NCBI GenBank assembly: GCA_958450365.1 | Contig: CAUEEP010000915.1 | Location: 248,001-312,000 of the forward strand | DNA from: Mesorhabditis belari | Taxonomy: Eukaryota; Nematoda; Chromadorea; Rhabditida; Rhabditidae | Direction: 5' to 3' | DNA length: 64,000 nucleotides | Shown here: one piece after another, positions 59,451 to 64,000 of the stretch | Position numbering within the stretch: the stretch's first letter is position 1 | Layout: every line of letters begins with the position of its first letter | Notes under the pieces: generated by a model | Seen by the model: only the letters and a program-made list of their open reading frames with translations | Database searches by the model: none | Told to the model about the DNA's origin: nothing | Position numbers and translations under genes: made by a program

Positions 59451-60056
59451 ACTGGGAGTATATTTCAATAATGCAACAAGCAAAAGACAATAGTTGAGCA
59501 AAGGAGAAAGGCCGATTCCGACATCACATCCAGAACTTCACGGAAAGAAAGTTATGCTGTCGGTCTTTTGGAATATGAAAGGAATCGTTTATTTTAAACT
59601 AAAAATCTTCAAAAACTATAACTTCTCAAAGCTACGCCGAACAGCTGAAGAAAGTTGATGAAATTCTACGAGAAAGAGGCGTTAATCCAAGGACAATCCA
59701 TTTACTCGCTCACAATTTCCGGGTACACACATCAAACTTGGCTCAAAACACCATAGAAGAATTAGGCTGGAAACTTGTGCCTCATCTGCCCTATTCGCCT
59801 GATATCTCTAGGTTTTCCAAGCAAGTTGAAAGCTTGTGAATCGTGAATTATTGGGTAAATGTTCAGTTGAAATTTTTCGATTTCAACCTTTCGACCCCGA
59901 ATTTTTCGAATCAGACATCCGAAGTCTACGCAAAAAATGTAAGAACATAGTTGATAATAATGGCAAATATCTTTTGGAATAAAGTTATTTTCTTATTGAT
60001 TTTTGGGTTGTTCAAATGTTGGTTATAATCCGCAGTTTCTTTTGCAAGTACCGAAT
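59451..60056 (+). mobile_element. Mariner remnant containing an NDRG intron piece
   Basis: Plus-strand mariner transposase sequence (GERPIPTSHPELHGKKVML-like start, then LGWKLVPHLPYSPDI) is interrupted at about 59809. About 90 bp follow that match NDRG intron 2 of arm 2 (56588-56640). Mariner sequence then resumes and runs to the terminal repeat TGCGGTTTCTTTTGCAAGTA-type end at 60056. This same NDRG-mariner junction exists at ~56640 in arm 2. Confidence 0.85.
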
Positions 60057-61800
60057 AGCTTCAGTTAACTTTTTTTACTTATTTAAGATACACAATGCAA
60101 GACAAGTTTCTGGGTATCTTTTTCAATTTTTCTTAAAAATTCTCAATCTTTGACGTGAGAAAATCTAAAACAATTCTTTTTGAATTCGACGAAAATTCTC
60201 GAAGCTTTTAATTAATCGGAGGATCTTTTTTTAAAAGTGAACTTTAAACAATATCAGAGAAAAAGGATTGATGCAAACAAAGAGTAGCTAAAAAACGAAA
60301 TAAGAGAAAGACTCTGTTAATTCTTGTTGTCTGAAAATTCTGTGATGTCACATAGCGGCTGAGAGATGAAACAGCCGCGTAGTTGTAGATACATCGCTGC
60401 GACGAGGTCGATCCTTTCTTTCCTTCAGGAAAATACCGTTGATAATCCTGGAAGCATTAGTTTTTAAATCAGCCAATTTCAGAGGCTTTTCTCTAGTGAC
60501 TTGCAATTACTCAATATGACCTTGATGTAGGTCATTCATGACGTTCAGCCGGTAAGCGAGATGTCGTGGCCTCAAATCTCGGCTTCCAACTAATCCCATA
60601 AAAGAACTGACGTGTCCAACTGCTAAAATATTTCTTCACCATTTAGACTAGACAAAACTACTTTTACAACACTTTAGACAATCTTCAGTTCAATCATTGT
60701 GATGAATGATTATGTCGTGACTAACTTTATTTCCATTTTAATTGATCTATTTTGTGGCATTATTTTGTGGAGTCTTATTTTGATTGTACTCTCATCGATA
60801 CAAATGGGACTTTACACTTTTGGTCAAGGGTTCGTTTTTGTAATGTCTCAGGAGAGCTGAAACAAGTTAGTGCAGTATTTTGGCTTACTTTAGTCTGTGT
60901 TTTGATTTGATATCCGAGTTTAATATCAAAAAAAGCTTTCTTTTCTTATTTATAAAAGTACTTTAGAATTATTTGCGCTATTTTCTTGAGAAAACCACGA
61001 ATTCAACATCACAATGATGTGTCTTCAACAACACGAATATTTCATATATCAAGAGCTGCGTGAAAAGGATCTTTCTATTCGATTCCAGTTCTTTCATTTT
61101 CCACTGCCATGTTTTAACTGTCAACTTCTAAGTTCACTTTTTGCCTAATGATTTAAGTCAAAAGTGAAGACTCAAGGATTTCCGGGAGTTGTTCAAAAAA
61201 CTGATAAAATTTCTAAAAGAATTACATGGAATTTCCTTAAAAATCTTCCACGTGAAACATTTAAAATTTAAGGGAGATAACAAAGGAAACAGAAAAAGTG
61301 CTGACTCGAATGAGTTTCGTCGAAATTTTCTCTGATAAGAGGTTACATTTCCGTCCTTTTTGCTATTTCGTTTGATTGAATTCGTCTGTTTTATTGGAAG
61401 TTTTTATTTTCAGTAAAAATAAGATTGTTAGCTTACTAGAAGAGAATCAAGAAGATTCCAAACACTTTTAGAAGAGTTGTCAACCCGAGAGGCAGACACC
61501 ACAAAGTCGGTGAAGATACCGTTGGCAAGAAGCCGAAAGAAAAGCGTTTGTGAAAGTGAGCCTCTTATCACAAAAATTTTTTTACAGTCCTTCGTTTACT
61601 CTAAATGAGATGAAAATCATAGGTGAATTTCAGATTTATCAGTTTTGTCTGTGTTTTGTGTTTTGTTAGTTTTGCCATCACGAGAATTCCGGATCTGTGA
61701 CATCGGGGAATCGAAATTGTTAAGCAATTTTATGCGATTCAGTTTTCTGATTTCTTGAGTAGACATTTAAGTTTCATTGCTGTGTTTGTTTCAAGTGAAT
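60057..61800. other. Region with little recognisable content
   Basis: A tRNA-like fragment lies at 60545-60600 (CCGGTAAGCGAGATGTCG). A possible 3' exon on + (61440-61553) follows a TTACTAG acceptor, stays open for 37 codons and encodes a Lys/Arg-rich tail (VVNPRGRHHKVGEDTVGKKP). I found no upstream exon with matching phase and do not assign a function. Confidence 0.35.
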
Positions 61801-62215
61801 TAATTTGTTCAATGCGTTTATTTCTGACGAAAAAAGAAGCTTTTTACATTATTACAAGGAAGGTTCCGGGGCTTTTTAGAAGCAGTTGCATTTTGTCGGG
61901 TCAGGTAAACAGGAGCCTCCAAGTGGATGAAGAAAAGTTTGACAACAGGCTGCACATCCACCGGTCTGAAATGAAAAACGATTGTGGAGGTGAGCTTGAG
62001 TAGACTTGGATTAAATTCTAACAGTCTAGCACCAGGCACATCGATTTGATACCAGACTAAACCGAGCGTCAGTATTCTTTCATTAGATTTTCCTCGTATC
62101 AGACGTATTAAAAACGGTTTTCTGCTATAACTAAGGTCGAGAGCTAAGGCTTTTTTTTCTCCAAAATTTTTTTCGTTTTGGTGAATCGTATGTGTCAAAC
62201 GAGTGAAAAAGTTAA
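61800..62215 (-). repeat. Inverted duplicate of the Cys-rich peptide gene 3' half
   Basis: 61800-62130 is the reverse complement of 63657-63990 at very high identity. 62135-62215 is the reverse complement of 62825-62910. The two pairings show a rearranged inverted duplication of a peptide locus. Confidence 0.88.
61876..61965 (-). pseudogene. Orphan exon 3 of the Cys-rich secreted peptide
   Basis: The 30-codon last exon of the gene at 63384-63921 is preserved here on the minus strand with its acceptor (TTTCAG) and stop. No signal-peptide or middle exon is found upstream (62000-62660), so it is probably a partial gene copy. Confidence 0.8.
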
Positions 62216-62659
62216 CAAAAGCGAGTCGGAGCCGAAATTTTGATAAGAGACATTTCCGTCTCTCTAAAGCTAGTCATTTTTGAATCGAAACAAAGAGTTG
62301 CAAATGGATGAATTTTCAGTTGAATTGTTGCAATTTCATTCTCAACAAACAACGAGAAATCCAAGAACAGAATGCTTTTTACAGGCAACCCAAATTATTT
62401 CAGGACTTATGAGACGCAGAAGATTTGAGGTTAAGAATCCAATCAAGACTCGATAGTCAATGTACTTTTTTAAGAGTTCACTAACCAGAAATTTGTCCTA
62501 TTTTATTCTCTTCAACGGCGACGACTTTGTTAACAGAAAAGAATCCTGTTTGGCTTTGAAATTTCACAAGAAAATCCATTTCCAATTGACTCAATGTTCA
62601 TTTTTTTGTTAATACATTTGAATGAATAGACTAGGCTGGAAAAAATCTCAAAAACTCAA

Positions 62660-62790
62660 TGTTCATCCTGTTTGCTTACATTTGCTGGATGCTTTGGATG
62701 CTTGCATGAAACGATGCTTACATTGCTTACATTTGCTGGATGCTTACATGAAACGGATGCTTTGGATGCTTACATGAAACGAGCCCGGGC
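62660..62790 (+). repeat. Degenerate minisatellite
   Basis: Variants of TGCTTACATTTGCTGGATGC and GATGCTTACATGAAACG alternate in four to five irregular copies. Confidence 0.8.
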
Positions 62791-63383
62791 CGAATTATTG
62801 GCGTTCAAATTCAAATTATTGGCGTTCAACTTTTTCACTCGTTTGACACATACGATTCACCAAAACGAAAAAAATTTTGGAGAAAAAAAAGCCTTAGCTC
62901 TCGAAGAACTACACTGACTATTGACTGATATTTGATTTTTAACTTCAAATCTTCCACGTCTCATAAGTATTGAAATTTCTTGAGATTGAAACAATTGCTG
63001 AACCAGAATTTCACCTAAAATTGATAAAAATGACTAGGTGACTGCACAGCCGGAAAGATTTTCTGCGATAAGAGTTCATAACACAGTCCGCACACATTCG
63101 ACTCTACCGTAATGAATAAAATTGCGAAAATTTTATGAAAGACATAAAATTGCTGAAAGCCTCGATTCCCAACGTCATAGATCGAAATTCCCGTGATGGC
63201 GGCACTGATAAATCTTAGACTCACCTAAGATTTCCATCTCCTTTAGAGTAAATGGATTGACTGTAGAAATTTTTCGGCGATAAGAGGTTCTGGAGACGCT
63301 TCTGAAAGCATATTTAAAGATGCTCAGCCCAACAGTCGGTACCTCAACACTTTCTTCTACTCACTTCCAAGCCACCAACCAAA

Positions 63384-63921
63384 ATGCGTACTCTCTCAGT
63401 TCTCATCGTTGCCTTCTTGATTCTCGGTAAGTATTGTAGATTTTGTTCCATTTTGTTTTTAGCCTCTGAATAACAGGAATATTTAACAATATATTTCATT
63501 ACAGGTGCCTGCCTTGCCGCCGTGGTACCACCATTGAAGGCCATTCATATTCCTGAATGTGACCAATATTGTGCCGTAAGTCTAACAAAAATTGATAGAA
63601 GAGAGTATATTTAATATCACTTTACCAGAAATTATAGTTATCAATAAACGTTATGCAGGACCTTAGTTATAGCAGAAAACCGTTTTTAATACGTCTGATA
63701 CGAGGAAAATCTAATGAAAGAGTACTGACGCTCGGTTTAGTCTGGTATCAAATCGATGTGCCTGGTGCTAGACTGTTAGAATTTAATCCAAGTCTACTCA
63801 AGCTCACCTCCACAATCGTTTTTCATTTCAGACCGGTGGATGTGCAGCCTGTTGTCAAACTTTTCTTCATCCACTTGGAGGCTCCTGTTTACCTGACCCG
63901 ACAAAATGCAACTGCTTCTAA
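63384..63921 (+). CDS. Small secreted Cys-rich peptide (possible antimicrobial)
   Basis: Three exons: 63384-63426, 63505-63575, 63832-63921; 67 aa. Residues 1-19 (MRTLSVLIVAFLILGACLA) form a clear signal peptide. The mature part has eight cysteines spaced C-x3-C-x4-C-x2-CC-x10-C-x6-C-x-C. The CxxxC near its start and the terminal CxC resemble the cysteine-stabilised alpha-beta pattern of defensin-like peptides, so a role in epidermal or gut defence is possible; this is inference from the pattern only. A TATA-like ATATTTAAA lies ~75 bp before the ATG. Exon 3 and intron 2 are duplicated in inverse orientation at 61800-62130, as expected for a fast-evolving peptide cluster. The function is not established. 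Confidence 0.82.
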
Positions 63922-64000
63922 AAAGCCCCGGAACCTTCCTTGTAATAATGTAAAAAGCTTCTTTTTTCCTCAGAAATAAACGCATTGAACAAATTAATTC

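Noticed and set aside
1..64000. CRISPR array, rRNA genes, bacterial operons
   Set aside because: No regularly spaced repeats with unique spacers, no rRNA-like sequence, and genes are intron-rich eukaryotic.

Overview
The window looks like nuclear DNA of a free-living or parasitic nematode. It is AT-rich, with split genes, several introns of only about 40 bases, TTTTCAG/TTTAG acceptors, and proteins that match nematode families. Many miniature DNA transposons sit in introns. Nothing bacterial or viral was seen. All gene models below were built by eye by joining exons; reading phase was checked at every junction.

Layout. 1-7430: no gene recognised; a 1.4-kb foldback element around a GAA/GAG tract, then a mosaic of duplicated segments and tRNA-like pieces. 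7434-18675 (+): a voltage-gated K+ channel of the non-Shaker (Shab/KVS-like) class, with introns full of nested transposons and two possible last exons. 18700-23798: intergenic, with nested mariner MITEs, two large direct duplications and a pyrimidine tract. 23799-28745 (+): branched-chain aminotransferase (bcat-1). 30590-36790 (-): the NPDC1 homologue cab-1. 38968-42186 (-): a peroxisomal acyl-CoA thioesterase with a Tc1 element in intron 1. 42660-48076 (-): an intact NDRG-family gene. 63384-63921 (+): a small secreted Cys-rich peptide gene, with an inverted exon-3 relic at 61876-61965.

The most striking structure is a large imperfect palindrome. The NDRG gene and its 5' flank (about 42680-50640) are present again in opposite orientation (about 52945-59450), around a 2.3-kb spacer. 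The first copy is open throughout. The second has lost the end of exon 6, carries an in-frame TAG in exon 7 and has a replaced 3' end. Both arms share a Merlin element with the same 8-bp target duplication and an inserted MITE, so those insertions predate the duplication. A LINE 3' end with a 47-bp target duplication is found only in the second arm, so it came later. Fragments of one mariner family, in opposite orientations, lie at both edges of the second arm.

The genes are ordinary housekeeping and neuronal loci and do not form an operon. bcat-1, cab-1 and the NDRG gene are all X-linked in Caenorhabditis elegans as I remember it, so the block may be a conserved X-chromosome segment.
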